Below are positions 43,211-51,833 of a DNA stretch of 64,000 bases, piece by piece (position 1 is the first letter of the stretch; every line of letters begins with the position of its first letter). The notes under the pieces were generated by a model. It saw only the letters and a list, made by a program, of their open reading frames with translations. It ran no database searches and was not told the origin of the DNA. Source of the DNA: CAVUAN01 sp963739435. GTDB taxonomy: Bacteria > Acidobacteriota > Thermoanaerobaculia > UBA5066 > Gp7-AA6. The position numbers and the translations under genes were made by a program. The stretch lies in contig CAVUAN010000024.1 in the NCBI GenBank assembly GCA_963739435.1, positions 62,001-126,000 of the forward strand, given 5' to 3'.

Positions 43211-46018
43211 ATGGGATTGGGTTGTAGCCAGCGCGCCCGCCTCACCGCGGGCGCTTTTCTTTTGCTCGCCGCTGCGCGGCTGACCGCCGGCCCGATCCGC
43301 ATCGCCGCCGAGCGCTCCGCGCCCCCCTGCCCCCAGGGACACGTTCTCGGCCTTCTGAAGGCGGATCCGGAAACCCCCACGGGCGGTGTGGAGAGGTGCA
43401 TCGCCATCCTGGCCGTTCGCGACCTCTCGGACAGCGCGATCGACGAAGCCGTTGCGGCCGCGGGGAAGTGGACCGGGCTCCATGGCGTCATCGTCGAATT
43501 CGGCAGACTGCCCGATTCCGCAGGGCCGGAGTTCGCCGTGCGGATTCCTTTTGCCGTCAAGAAACTGGCCTCTGCGATCCGGGCGGCCTCGCCCGACGCG
43601 GAGGTGGGGTTCGATTTCACGGCTGCCGTCTCAGCCGGAGCGGAGCTTGCACTCGAAGACGAAGGACTCGGGCCCTACGCCGATGCCCTCGTCCTGCGCG
43701 CGGGCCGCGGAACGGTCACGGCCGCCGAGATCCGCGAGCGCTGGCTGTTGGCTCCCCTGGCGGAGCCCTCGGCGGCCAACGAAGTGATCCGGCTCCTGCA
43801 GGGCGACCTCGCCGCCCCCGGATCGGTCGGCCTCGTCGGCCTGCTCGCCACGCCGCCGGGAGGCGCGAGCGACGGCCAGCTTCGCTCCCTCGACCGGCTC
43901 CAGGCCTACTGGACCGGAGAGGTTGCGGTCGACCCGGCGGCAACGAAGATCACGCGTGCCGATGGCGCGCCGGCCGCGTCGCTCCGGTTCTTCGACGCGA
44001 AGGCCTTGACGCCCATCCTGATGCTCCCCGAGGACGCCGCCGCGGGACGACTCGAGATCGAGCTTTCCGGGGGGCCGTGGTCGAAGGCCTCCGTCGAAAA
44101 CCTCGAGACCGGGGCCAGGCGCGACTTCGAGATCGCTGGAGCGAAGACCCTCGTTCTCGACGTGTCCCGCGGCCCCCTCGCCGTTCGCCTCCAGCCGGCC
44201 GAGAAGCCGGGCGGCGAAACGCGGGCCACGGTGAGTGTCGGCGCGGCGCGGAGCCTGACGGCCGAAGAGATCGTCGCCCGGGAGCGCGTCTGGGATGCCG
44301 GCCAGCGCGAGAAAGTCGCCAACTTCTCGTGCAAGATGAAAGCCTCTCTGCGTTTCCGCGTCGCCGAGGTCAACGAGACCTTCGACCTGACGATCCAGGG
44401 CCCCTTCTTCTTCGAGCGCGGTCACGCCCCCGATTGGGCCTGGCGCGAGTTCTTCCTGAACGGAGTCAAGTGGAAGGGCAGCATGCTGCCCCGGATCCCG
44501 ATTCTCCAGGCCGACAAGGTCACGACACTGCCTCTCGACATCGAGCTCACCGAGGCCTACGACTACGTCTTGAAGGGTGAAACCCGGGTTGGCGGGCGGC
44601 GCGCGTACCACGTCACCTTCACCCCGAAGAGCAGCGTCGGCGACAAGCCCATCTATCGCGGCAGCGTCTGGATCGACGCCGAGACGTTTGCTCTCCTGCG
44701 CCGGGAGTCCATCCAGCTCAACCTGAAGGGCGAAACCCTCTCAAACGTCCAGACCGAGTATTACCGCGCCGTGCCCGGACGGCCGGACGTCTCCCTTCCG
44801 CTCGAGATCCGCGGCGAACAGGTCTTCCTGACGGCCGGCCGCACGACGGCCATCGAGCGGGACGTCCGGATGACGGAGGTCGTCATCGACGCGGCCGACT
44901 TCGAAGCGAAGCGCCACGAGGCCTACGCCACACCGGGCCAGATGGTGCGCGACACCGACAAGGGCCTGCGGTACCTCGTGCCCGACCCGCAGAAACCGGG
45001 AGATCGGATCGTGGACATGAAGGTCAGCAAGAGGAGCCTCTTCGGGCTGCTGGGCGGCTTCTACGACCCGTCGGTCGGCTATCCGCTGCCGCTGATCGGC
45101 CTGCAGTACTTCGACTTCGACCTCTTCCACAAGGACAAGCAGCTCTCCGTTTTCTTTGCCGGCGTGATCCTGACCGCCAACTACACGGACCCGTCGCTCT
45201 TTGGCACCCATTTCGATCTGGGTGTCGATCTCTTCGGGACGGCTATTCCTTTCACCGACGTCTCCTATCGCAACGGGACGGAAGTCAAGTCGGAGAGCAT
45301 CAAGGACCTGCCCGCGATCGGGCAGGTCAACATCGGTCATCCTCTGGGCCCGTACGTCAAGGCGTCCCTCGGGCTCTTCTCGAAATGGAACGACTACCAG
45401 CGCGACAGCGACACCGGGCCCGCCTTCGTGACTCCCTCCGACACACTGACCAACGGCGCCGAGCTGCGCCTCGTCGGCAACTACCAGGGCTTCAACCTGC
45501 AGCTCTCGGGCGGATACTTTCATCGCGTGAACTGGGCGCCCTGGGGCGATCCCGCCACCACGGAGTACAACCCGGACCAGCGCAACTACTGGAAGTACGC
45601 CGTCTCGCTCGCCAAGGACCAGTACTTCTCGGGGTTCAGAAAGCTCCATGTCCAGCTGGGCTACATGGACGGCAGCAACCTCGACCGGTTCTCCAAGTAC
45701 GAGTTCGGGCCGTTCTCAGGCAACGTGCTCCACGGGTTCAAGAGCGGAAGCCTGCGCACGCAACAGGCCTTCATCGCCAACGTCTCTTACGGCCTGAACT
45801 TCGAGAACATCATCCGGTTCGAAGGTTTCTACGACCAGGTCATCGCCACAGACGCCGTGTCGGGCTTCGACCACACGTACTTTTCAGGCGCCGGCATTCT
45901 CGCCTCGTTGAACGGCCCCTTGAAGAACTCCATCCTGCGCTGCGAAGTCGGCGTGCCCGTCGTCAGCCACGGCGTCAAGGGCTTCGTCGTCAACTTCATG
46001 ATCTTGAAACTCTTCTAG
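43211..46018 (+). CDS. Large outer-membrane-like beta-barrel protein with LolA-like middle region
   Basis: This ~935-residue protein has an export signal (GAFLLLAAARLTAG). An alpha/beta domain spans about residues 20-300. A LolA/LppX-like region follows (TRVGGRRAYHVTFTPKSSVG, VWIDAETFALLRRES). The C-terminal half is rich in alternating aromatic strands and ends in Phe (FMILKLF), as in outer-membrane beta-barrels. The ATG at 43211 is chosen over one upstream since the signal peptide follows it; CATAAT at 43193-43198 could be its -10. Function is unknown. It may bind or move lipid at the outer membrane. Confidence 0.65.
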   Translation: MGLGCSQRARLTAGAFLLLAAARLTAGPIRIAAERSAPPCPQGHVLGLLKADPETPTGGVERCIAILAVRDLSDSAIDEAVAAAGKWTGLHGVIVEFGRLPDSAGPEFAVRIPFAVKKLASAIRAASPDAEVGFDFTAAVSAGAELALEDEGLGPYADALVLRAGRGTVTAAEIRERWLLAPLAEPSAANEVIRLLQGDLAAPGSVGLVGLLATPPGGASDGQLRSLDRLQAYWTGEVAVDPAATKITRADGAPAASLRFFDAKALTPILMLPEDAAAGRLEIELSGGPWSKASVENLETGARRDFEIAGAKTLVLDVSRGPLAVRLQPAEKPGGETRATVSVGAARSLTAEEIVARERVWDAGQREKVANFSCKMKASLRFRVAEVNETFDLTIQGPFFFERGHAPDWAWREFFLNGVKWKGSMLPRIPILQADKVTTLPLDIELTEAYDYVLKGETRVGGRRAYHVTFTPKSSVGDKPIYRGSVWIDAETFALLRRESIQLNLKGETLSNVQTEYYRAVPGRPDVSLPLEIRGEQVFLTAGRTTAIERDVRMTEVVIDAADFEAKRHEAYATPGQMVRDTDKGLRYLVPDPQKPGDRIVDMKVSKRSLFGLLGGFYDPSVGYPLPLIGLQYFDFDLFHKDKQLSVFFAGVILTANYTDPSLFGTHFDLGVDLFGTAIPFTDVSYRNGTEVKSESIKDLPAIGQVNIGHPLGPYVKASLGLFSKWNDYQRDSDTGPAFVTPSDTLTNGAELRLVGNYQGFNLQLSGGYFHRVNWAPWGDPATTEYNPDQRNYWKYAVSLAKDQYFSGFRKLHVQLGYMDGSNLDRFSKYEFGPFSGNVLHGFKSGSLRTQQAFIANVSYGLNFENIIRFEGFYDQVIATDAVSGFDHTYFSGAGILASLNGPLKNSILRCEVGVPVVSHGVKGFVVNFMILKLF

Positions 46019-46254
46019 CCGCCCGAGCTTTTTCTGACGCGGAAGGCGAACATGTCGCCCTCCTGCCGGGTCTCGAGAAGAGTGTGGCGCTGGTCGCGGC
46101 AGAAGACCTCGACGTCCTGGACGGCGACCGGGTCCGTGGACAAGAGGCGCGCGACGGTGCCGGCGGGCGCATTCCGGAATGCCCGCGCCAGGCGCAGGAC
46201 GGGCAGCGGGCAGAGGAGCCCGCGCGCGTCGACCTCGATCTCGGGGTCCGCCAT
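46015..46254 (-). CDS. TusA/SirA-like sulfur carrier protein
   Basis: This 79-residue protein has the family signature DARGLLCPLPVLRLARA with the active CPxP cysteine. TusA-like proteins pass persulfide sulfur to tRNA thiolation, molybdopterin synthesis or sulfur oxidation. Nothing nearby indicates which pathway. Its stop overlaps that of the convergent outer-membrane protein gene. Confidence 0.88.
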   Translation of the reverse strand: MADPEIEVDARGLLCPLPVLRLARAFRNAPAGTVARLLSTDPVAVQDVEVFCRDQRHTLLETRQEGDMFAFRVRKSSGG

Positions 46255-46287
46255 CGCCTCCCATTCTCCTGCTATATTTCAAGCCCG

Positions 46288-47871
46288 ATGGCCGAGCCCA
46301 TCCCCTTCCCCACGCCGGTCTCGCCGGTCACACCGATCCAGCGCGCGCTGATCTCGGTGCACGACAAGACGAACCTGTCGGAGCTGGCGCGGGAGCTCGT
46401 CTCGCGCGGCGTCCGGCTGGTCTCGACCGGCGGCACGGCGAAACACTTGAAGCAGGCGGGCATCGACGTCTCGCTCGTCGAGGACGAGACCGGTTTTCCA
46501 GAGATCCTGGGCGGGCGCGTCAAGACGCTCCACCCGAAGATCTTCGGCGGCGTTCTCGCCGACGACAAGCGGGAAGATCATGCGCGCGACCTCCTGCAGT
46601 CCGCGATCGAGGCCTTCGATCTCGTCGTCGTGAACCTCTACCCCTTCGAGGACACCGTCGCCTCGGGCGCGGGTCTCGAGGAGGCCATCGAGATGATCGA
46701 TATTGGGGGCTGCGCCCTGGTGCGGGCCGCCGCCAAGAACCACTCCCGTGTCGCGGTCGTCGTCGCAACGCAGGACTACGAGCCGCTGCTCGAGGAGATC
46801 CGAACCTCGGGCGGCACGAGCCTGGCGACGCGCCAGCGCCTCGCGGCCCGCGCCTTCGCCCTCACCGGGGCCTACGACGGCGCCATCGCCCGTTACCTCT
46901 CGGAGGCGATGCCTGGCGCGGAGACCTTCCCGGAGACGCTCGTCTTCGCCTTCGACCGCATGCAGTCCCTGCGCTACGGCGAGAACCCTCACCAGAGGGC
47001 GGCCCTCTACCGGGAACAGAACGCGCCCGAGGGCTCGGTCGTCCGATTCGAGATGCTGCAGGGCAAGGAACTGTCGTTCAACAACCTGCTCGACCTCGAC
47101 TCGGCGGTCGCCCTCGCCCGCGACTTCGACGGCCCGGCCGCCGTGATCGTCAAGCACAACAACCCCTGCGGGGTGGCGATTGGTGACACGATCTCGGAGG
47201 CCTTTGGCCGGGCCTTCGCGACCGACCCGCTGGCGGCGTTCGGCGGCATCATCGCGATCCGCGGCCGCGTGGACGGAGCCCTGGCCTCGCTCGTGCTGCA
47301 ACACTTCGTGGAGGTCGTGGCCGCCGATGACTTCACCCAGGAGGCGATCGATTACTTCGGGAAGAAGCCGAACATCCGCCTCCTGCGTGTGCCCGTCTCG
47401 CGCAAAGCCGCGGGAGGCCTCGACTGGAAGCGGATCGAGGGCGGTCTTCTTCTGCAGGACACCGACACGGAGCCCGAACAGAGCTCCTCCTGGAGGCTCG
47501 CGTCGCAGCGCAAGCCCACGGCCGTCGAGCGCGCGGCCTGCGAACTGGCCTGGCGGGTCGCGCGGCGCGTCAAGTCAAACGCCATCGTGCTCGCCAACGC
47601 CCGCCAGACGATCGGCATCGGCGCGGGCCAGATGAGCCGCGTGGACGCCTGCCGGCTCGCTGCCACGAAGCCCGTGCTCCCCATCGTCAATTGCGGCGCA
47701 GCATCGGACGCGTTCTTCCCGTTCCGAGACGGCCTCGACATCCTGGCGCAGGCGGGGGTGACGGCTGTCGTCGCGCCGGGCGGGTCCATCCGCGACCAGG
47801 AGATCGTCGCGGCCGCCGACGAGCACCAGATGGCGTTTCTCGTCGCGCCGCGGCGCCACTTCAGACATTGA
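46288..47871 (+). CDS. purH: Bifunctional AICAR transformylase / IMP cyclohydrolase
   Basis: The 527-residue protein has an N-terminal MGS-like IMP cyclohydrolase domain (ALISVHDKTNLSELARELV, STGGTAKHLK, GGRVKTLHPKIFGG) and a C-terminal AICAR transformylase domain (LRYGENPHQRAAL, VKHNNPCGVA, DPLAAFGGI). It performs the last two steps of purine synthesis. The ATG at 46288 is preceded by TATATT, a possible -10. A repeat hairpin begins 3 nt after the stop. Confidence 0.97.
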   Translation: MAEPIPFPTPVSPVTPIQRALISVHDKTNLSELARELVSRGVRLVSTGGTAKHLKQAGIDVSLVEDETGFPEILGGRVKTLHPKIFGGVLADDKREDHARDLLQSAIEAFDLVVVNLYPFEDTVASGAGLEEAIEMIDIGGCALVRAAAKNHSRVAVVVATQDYEPLLEEIRTSGGTSLATRQRLAARAFALTGAYDGAIARYLSEAMPGAETFPETLVFAFDRMQSLRYGENPHQRAALYREQNAPEGSVVRFEMLQGKELSFNNLLDLDSAVALARDFDGPAAVIVKHNNPCGVAIGDTISEAFGRAFATDPLAAFGGIIAIRGRVDGALASLVLQHFVEVVAADDFTQEAIDYFGKKPNIRLLRVPVSRKAAGGLDWKRIEGGLLLQDTDTEPEQSSSWRLASQRKPTAVERAACELAWRVARRVKSNAIVLANARQTIGIGAGQMSRVDACRLAATKPVLPIVNCGAASDAFFPFRDGLDILAQAGVTAVVAPGGSIRDQEIVAAADEHQMAFLVAPRRHFRH

Positions 47872-47873
47872 AG

Positions 47874-47968
47874 AATTGAGTCATTGATCCATTGGTTCAT
47901 TGATTCATTGACGAAGGCCCTTGATCAGCCCCAATGAACCAATGATTCAATGAATCAATGATCCAATT
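47874..47968. repeat. Octamer inverted-repeat hairpin between purH and the lolA-like gene
   Basis: The left arm holds TCATTGAT, CCATTGGT, TCATTGAT, TCATTGA octamers. The right arm holds complementary CCAATGAA, CCAATGAT, TCAATGAA, TCAATGAT. A 20-nt loop with TTGATCAG separates them. The ATG of the lolA-like gene (47958) falls inside the right arm, so folding of the transcript could hide its start. It shares the unit with 22671-22747. Confidence 0.7.
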
Positions 47969-48569
47969 CCTTTTTGCTGTCGTCGCCTCCCTGCCTCCCG
48001 AGGCGCAGTCGGCCCTCGACCGCGCCCGCGAGCGCTACAACGACGGCGCGGCCCACGCGGCGGCCTTCGTTCAGATCTACGCCCCGGCCGGGTTTGCGAC
48101 GGGCAAGAGGGAGTCGGGAACCGTCTGCATCCAGTCTCCCGAGCGCCTGCGATTCGACTACGAGGCCCCCGAAAAGAAGGCCTTCACCTACGACGCCGGC
48201 GAAGGGCGCTTTTACGCTCCCGACGACCGCCAGCTCACCGTGCACCGGCTCAGCCCGGACGAGCGGGCTCGCCTGCCGGTCGTCTTTCTGACCGCGGCCG
48301 AGGAGCTCGAGCGGCAATACGCCATCGGAGTCGAGGCCGGCGAGGCCGGCGCAACACGGCTCACCCTGACACCCCGCACTCCGAGGCCCGACCTGGCCTG
48401 GCTCAAGCTGACGGTCGCTCGCGACGGGTCGGCGCCCGAGCTGTCATTTGAAGACGGAGCCGGCAACCGCACAGTCTTTCGATTCGAGGGCTGGCGCCGG
48501 GAGAAGGCCCGGCCGCCCTCCGACTACAAGGTCACGGGCCCTCCGGGCACGCGCCGGGTGGACAACTGA
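47958..48569 (+). CDS. LolA-like outer-membrane lipoprotein carrier
   Basis: The 203-residue protein has the LolA fold: AAFVQIYAPAGFATGKRESG, RLRFDYEAPEKKAFTYD, GEGRFYAPDDRQLTVHRL. It would carry lipoproteins through the periplasm. The N-terminus (MIQFLFAVVASLPPEAQS) is a short signal-like segment. The chosen start lies within a repeat hairpin, so a different start is possible. Confidence 0.82.
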   Translation: MIQFLFAVVASLPPEAQSALDRARERYNDGAAHAAAFVQIYAPAGFATGKRESGTVCIQSPERLRFDYEAPEKKAFTYDAGEGRFYAPDDRQLTVHRLSPDERARLPVVFLTAAEELERQYAIGVEAGEAGATRLTLTPRTPRPDLAWLKLTVARDGSAPELSFEDGAGNRTVFRFEGWRREKARPPSDYKVTGPPGTRRVDN

Positions 48570-48599
48570 GCGCGATGGGACAAGCCCCTCCCCTACACG

Positions 48600-48836
48600 A
48601 GCCCGGATTATTCACGGACACCCGGCCGAAACACCTGCAGGGAATTGCGCCTAAAGGGGTTGTTGAAGAGATGTTCTTAATAAGTCGAGGTACACCTTGT
48701 CCGCGACGGAGATCTTTCGCCCGGACAAGGAAGCGCGACGACGGCGATGCCGGGGCGCATCGCAGAGGAGCGATGACGCCGTCCGGGCGGAAGAGATCCG
48801 AGCGGCGGCCGGAGTCGTTCGTGAATAATGCGGGCT
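48600..48836. mobile_element. MITE-like element with 17-bp terminal inverted repeats
   Basis: The ends AGCCCGGATTATTCACG (48600-48616) and CGTGAATAATGCGGGCT (48820-48836) are inverted repeats with one mismatch. The 237-bp interval has no convincing gene and contains another inverted repeat (CCTTGTCCG/CGGACAAGG, 48695-48730). No clear target-site duplication was found. It looks like a non-autonomous remnant of a transposon. Its right end lies 12 nt before the yajQ ATG. Confidence 0.5.
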
Positions 48837-48847
48837 AGAATCCCCCC

Positions 48848-49345
48848 ATGGCCCAGGAGTTCTCGTTCGACGTCGTGAGCAAGGTGGACCTCCAGGAGGT
48901 CTTGAATGCCGTGCAGCAGGCCGGCAAGGAGATCGCCACCCGATTTGATTTCCGGGGCAGCGCCTCGAAGATCGAATGGAACGAGAAGGAACTGGCTCTG
49001 ACCCTCACTTCCGACGACGAGCACAAGCTGAAATCCGTCATCGACATCCTCGAAACGAGGCTCGCCAAGCGCGGCATCGCCACCAGGTCCCTCGACTTCG
49101 GCAAGGTGGAGCCCGCAGCCCTTGCAACCGTGCGCCAGGTCGTCAAGGTCCAGCAGGGCATTCCCTCCGAAAAGGCAAAGGAGATCGTCCGGGCCATCAA
49201 GGACCGGAAGATCAAGGTCCAGGCTTCGATCCAGGCCGACCAGGTCCGCGTGTCCGGAAGAGCCAAAGACGATTTGCAGGCGGTCCAGACGCTCCTGCGC
49301 GCAGGGGACTTCGGCCTTCCCCTGCAGTTTACGAACTATCGCTAG
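48848..49345 (+). CDS. YajQ-family nucleotide-binding protein
   Basis: The 165-residue protein begins MAQEFSFDVVSKVDLQEVLN, with TRFDFRGSASKIEW, the YajQ signature. Two ferredoxin-like halves are visible. YajQ homologues bind cyclic di-GMP in some proteobacteria and nucleic acid in others. With two CNB domains elsewhere in the window, a signalling role is possible but not indicated by context. It ends 13 nt before the prenyl synthase gene. Confidence 0.93.
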   Translation: MAQEFSFDVVSKVDLQEVLNAVQQAGKEIATRFDFRGSASKIEWNEKELALTLTSDDEHKLKSVIDILETRLAKRGIATRSLDFGKVEPAALATVRQVVKVQQGIPSEKAKEIVRAIKDRKIKVQASIQADQVRVSGRAKDDLQAVQTLLRAGDFGLPLQFTNYR

Positions 49346-49357
49346 GGCAATCGATCC

Positions 49358-50362
49358 ATGATCTTCACCCGCGCCTCCAATCCCCGGCTTCTCAAGGCCT
49401 ACGACCTGATTTCCGACAAGCTCGCGCGGGTCGAGGAAGAGCTGCTCCTGCATTTCCGGTCGCCCATTCCGACGATCGACCGGATCGGCAACTACCTCGC
49501 CTCCGGCGGCGGCAAACGCATCCGTCCGGCCCTCCTGCTGCTCTCGGCGCGCCTGCTCGAGTACGAGGAAGGCGACCGCGACGTGCGCTACGCGGCCGTC
49601 GTGGAGTTCATCCACACGGCCACCCTCGTCCACGATGACATCATCGACGAGGCCAGCCTGCGGCGCGGCCGGACCTCCGCCAACGCCCGCTGGGGCAACA
49701 ACCTGACGGTGCTCTTCGGCGATTACCTCTACACGAAATCCATGGGCATCGCGCTGGACGAAGGGGACCTGACGATCCTCAAGGTCCTCTCGGACACGAC
49801 GCTCTCGATGATCGAGGGCGAGATCATCGCCATCGAAAAAACGGGCGACATCCACGTCACGCGCGAGGAGGCCTTCGACATCATCCGCCGCAAGACCGCC
49901 GACCTCTTCTCCGCAGCTTGCCGGCTTCCCGCGCACTTCGCCCCCCGGGGCGACCTGCTGGCGGCCGAGCGGCTCGGCCAGTTCGGGAGGTGCCTGGGTG
50001 TCGCTTTCCAGCTGATCGACGACCTCCTCGATTACACGGGCACCGAGGAGGCCACCGGCAAACCCGTCTTGAACGACCTGCGGGAGGGCAAGCTGACAAT
50101 TCCGCTGCTGCTCGCCCTGCCGCGCGCCAGCGCCGCCGAGCGCGAGAAGGTCGCCTCCGTGCTCCGGGATCGGGAGTTCAAGAACGTGGCCCCATCCGAG
50201 ATCCTCTCGATTGTCGAGCGCTACAACGGCATCGGGGAAACGCGGGCGCTGGCTCGCGATTACGCCGGCGCGGCCCGCGTGGCTCTGGGATCGTTCCCCG
50301 ACTGTGAAGCCCGGGATGGCCTATTGCTCGCCACGGAGTCCGCGATCGATCGAGTCTCTTAG
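49358..50362 (+). CDS. Long-chain polyprenyl diphosphate synthase
   Basis: The 334-residue protein has the two Asp-rich motifs of trans-prenyltransferases, DDIID in LVHDDIIDEASLRRG and DDLLD in FQLIDDLLDYTG, plus GGGKRIRPALLL. It makes the isoprenoid tail of menaquinone or ubiquinone from farnesyl diphosphate and isopentenyl units. With the EMO-like protein in the window menaquinone is the likelier product. Chain length cannot be read reliably. Confidence 0.93.
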   Translation: MIFTRASNPRLLKAYDLISDKLARVEEELLLHFRSPIPTIDRIGNYLASGGGKRIRPALLLLSARLLEYEEGDRDVRYAAVVEFIHTATLVHDDIIDEASLRRGRTSANARWGNNLTVLFGDYLYTKSMGIALDEGDLTILKVLSDTTLSMIEGEIIAIEKTGDIHVTREEAFDIIRRKTADLFSAACRLPAHFAPRGDLLAAERLGQFGRCLGVAFQLIDDLLDYTGTEEATGKPVLNDLREGKLTIPLLLALPRASAAEREKVASVLRDREFKNVAPSEILSIVERYNGIGETRALARDYAGAARVALGSFPDCEARDGLLLATESAIDRVS

Positions 50363-50502
50363 CATTCCTGCCGAATAAAATAAGGCGACTTTACTGATTA
50401 TTGCCTCCTAAGAAGGCTCAGAGCCAGATATTCATTCGATTCATTCGTAAACTGCACTCCCGTATAAAAGAAGGACTGAAGGCTATGCAGCCGAATTTTT
50501 TC

Positions 50503-50530
50503 TTGATTCGGCCGGGAACCTGCCTATACT
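50503..50530 (+). promoter_or_regulatory. Candidate sigma-70 promoter of the small TPR gene
   Basis: TTGATT (50503-50508) and TATACT (50525-50530) are separated by 16 nt and lie just before the ATG at 50544. It is among the clearest -35/-10 pairs in the window and sits in an AT-rich gap. Confidence 0.5.
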
Positions 50531-50543
50531 CGAAGTCGAGCAC

Positions 50544-50909
50544 ATGAGCGACCGCGCCACGCCCTGGACCGGCTTGACCCAGACAATTCGGCAGCTCTCG
50601 GCGCGGATCCCCACCCGGGACGCCGTGGCAGAAGAATCCCAGCTCTACTACCGGCGGGCCTGCCTGGCCGCCTCCGAGGAGCGCTACGACGTGGCCCTCG
50701 TCTTCGCCGCCAAGGCCATCCATCTCGATCCCCAGCACCTGCCGACGCGGCTGCTCGTGGCGCAGATCTACGACCGCGGCCTGCACGACCTGGAGAGCGC
50801 CCTGCGCGCCTACAACAAGGTCATCGCTCTCTCCGGCTACGAGGGCTCGAACCCCTACTGCACCGCCGCCCGCGAAGCCATCGACGCACTGGTCGGCGCG
50901 GCGGTCTAA
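50544..50909 (+). CDS. Small TPR-like protein
   Basis: The 121-residue protein has three alpha-helical hairpins with TPR spacing (ESQLYYRRACLAASEERYDV, ALVFAAKAIHLDPQHLPTRL, DLESALRAYNKVIALSGY). No signal peptide or catalytic motif is seen. It is probably cytoplasmic and binds another protein. It is well isolated between gaps of 180 and 195 bp. Confidence 0.65.
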   Translation: MSDRATPWTGLTQTIRQLSARIPTRDAVAEESQLYYRRACLAASEERYDVALVFAAKAIHLDPQHLPTRLLVAQIYDRGLHDLESALRAYNKVIALSGYEGSNPYCTAAREAIDALVGAAV

Positions 50910-50937
50910 CCTCGCCTCGATGCGAGGGCCGCAGGGG

Positions 50938-51017
50938 TGGCGGGGGCGGAGGCCCCCGTCGATGTATCGCAGGCCGGCGCAGCCGGCCGAGAAACATCGA
51001 CGGGGTCGCACCCGCCA
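50938..51017. repeat. Nested palindromic element
   Basis: The outer arms TGGCGGG...CCCCCGTCGATGT and ACATCGACGGGGTCGCACCC, GCCA are inverted. Between them sits a second perfect hairpin, GGCCGGC GCA GCCGGCC (50972-50988). It lies in the gap before kdsB and has no T-run, so it is not a standard terminator. Confidence 0.55.
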
Positions 51018-51104
51018 GGACCCCGAAGGCCCGACTCAAGGCGCAGTTCTGTCCGCCCGTTTGACCAGCAGGAGAATCCCGACTACACTTGATATCCCGA
51101 CGTG

Positions 51105-51833
51105 ATGAAAATCGTCGGAATGATTCCCGCCCGGTACGCCTCCGTACGATTCCCCGGGAAACCCCTCGCCCCTCTCGCCGGCAAACCCATGATTCTTCAC
51201 GTCCTCGGGGCTGCCCGGGCCGCTCGGCGCCTGGACTCGGTCCTTGTCGCCACCGAAGACGAGCGCATCGCGGCGGCCGTCCGTGAGGCCGGAGGAGAAG
51301 CCATTCTCACTTCGGCCGAGGCTTTGAGCGGCACCGACCGGCTCGCCGAGGCCGCCCGCAGCACGCCGGCCGACGTCTATGTCAACATCCAGGGCGACGA
51401 GCCCATGATGTCGCCCGAAAACATCGACCGCGCGATCGAAACGCTCCTGGCATCGCCCGGACGCGAAATCGCGACCCTCGCGATCCCCATGCCGGCCTCC
51501 CAGGCGAACGATCCCAATACCGTCAAGGTCGCCGTTGCCCGAGACGGGCGCGCCCTGTACTTCTCGCGTTCTCCCATCCCCTACTTCCGCAGCGGTTCAC
51601 CCTCCTATCTCAAGCATCTGGGCCTGTACGTCTACCGCGCGGCGACCCTCCAGAAGCTCGCAGCGCTGCCGCCCTCTCCCCTGGAGCGCGCGGAGTCCCT
51701 GGAGCAGCTCCGGTGGCTCGAGGCAGGCTTCTCCATCTGGGTCGGCCAGGCTCTCACGGACTCGATCGGCGTCGACACCCCCGAGGATCTCTCGCGGGCC
51801 GAAACATTTTTTGGAAAGGAGGCCGTGTCATGA
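51105..51833 (+). CDS. kdsB: 3-deoxy-manno-octulosonate cytidylyltransferase
   Basis: The 242-residue protein begins MKIVGMIPARYASVRFPGKP and contains VYVNIQGDEPMMS, RALYFSRSPIPY and KHLGLYVYR, all KdsB signatures. It activates KDO as CMP-KDO for lipopolysaccharide. A GTG three nt upstream is an alternative start. The stop overlaps the pyrG ATG (ATGA). With kdsA, kdsC and kdsD in the window, only the KDO transferase is missing. Confidence 0.95.
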   Translation: MKIVGMIPARYASVRFPGKPLAPLAGKPMILHVLGAARAARRLDSVLVATEDERIAAAVREAGGEAILTSAEALSGTDRLAEAARSTPADVYVNIQGDEPMMSPENIDRAIETLLASPGREIATLAIPMPASQANDPNTVKVAVARDGRALYFSRSPIPYFRSGSPSYLKHLGLYVYRAATLQKLAALPPSPLERAESLEQLRWLEAGFSIWVGQALTDSIGVDTPEDLSRAETFFGKEAVS

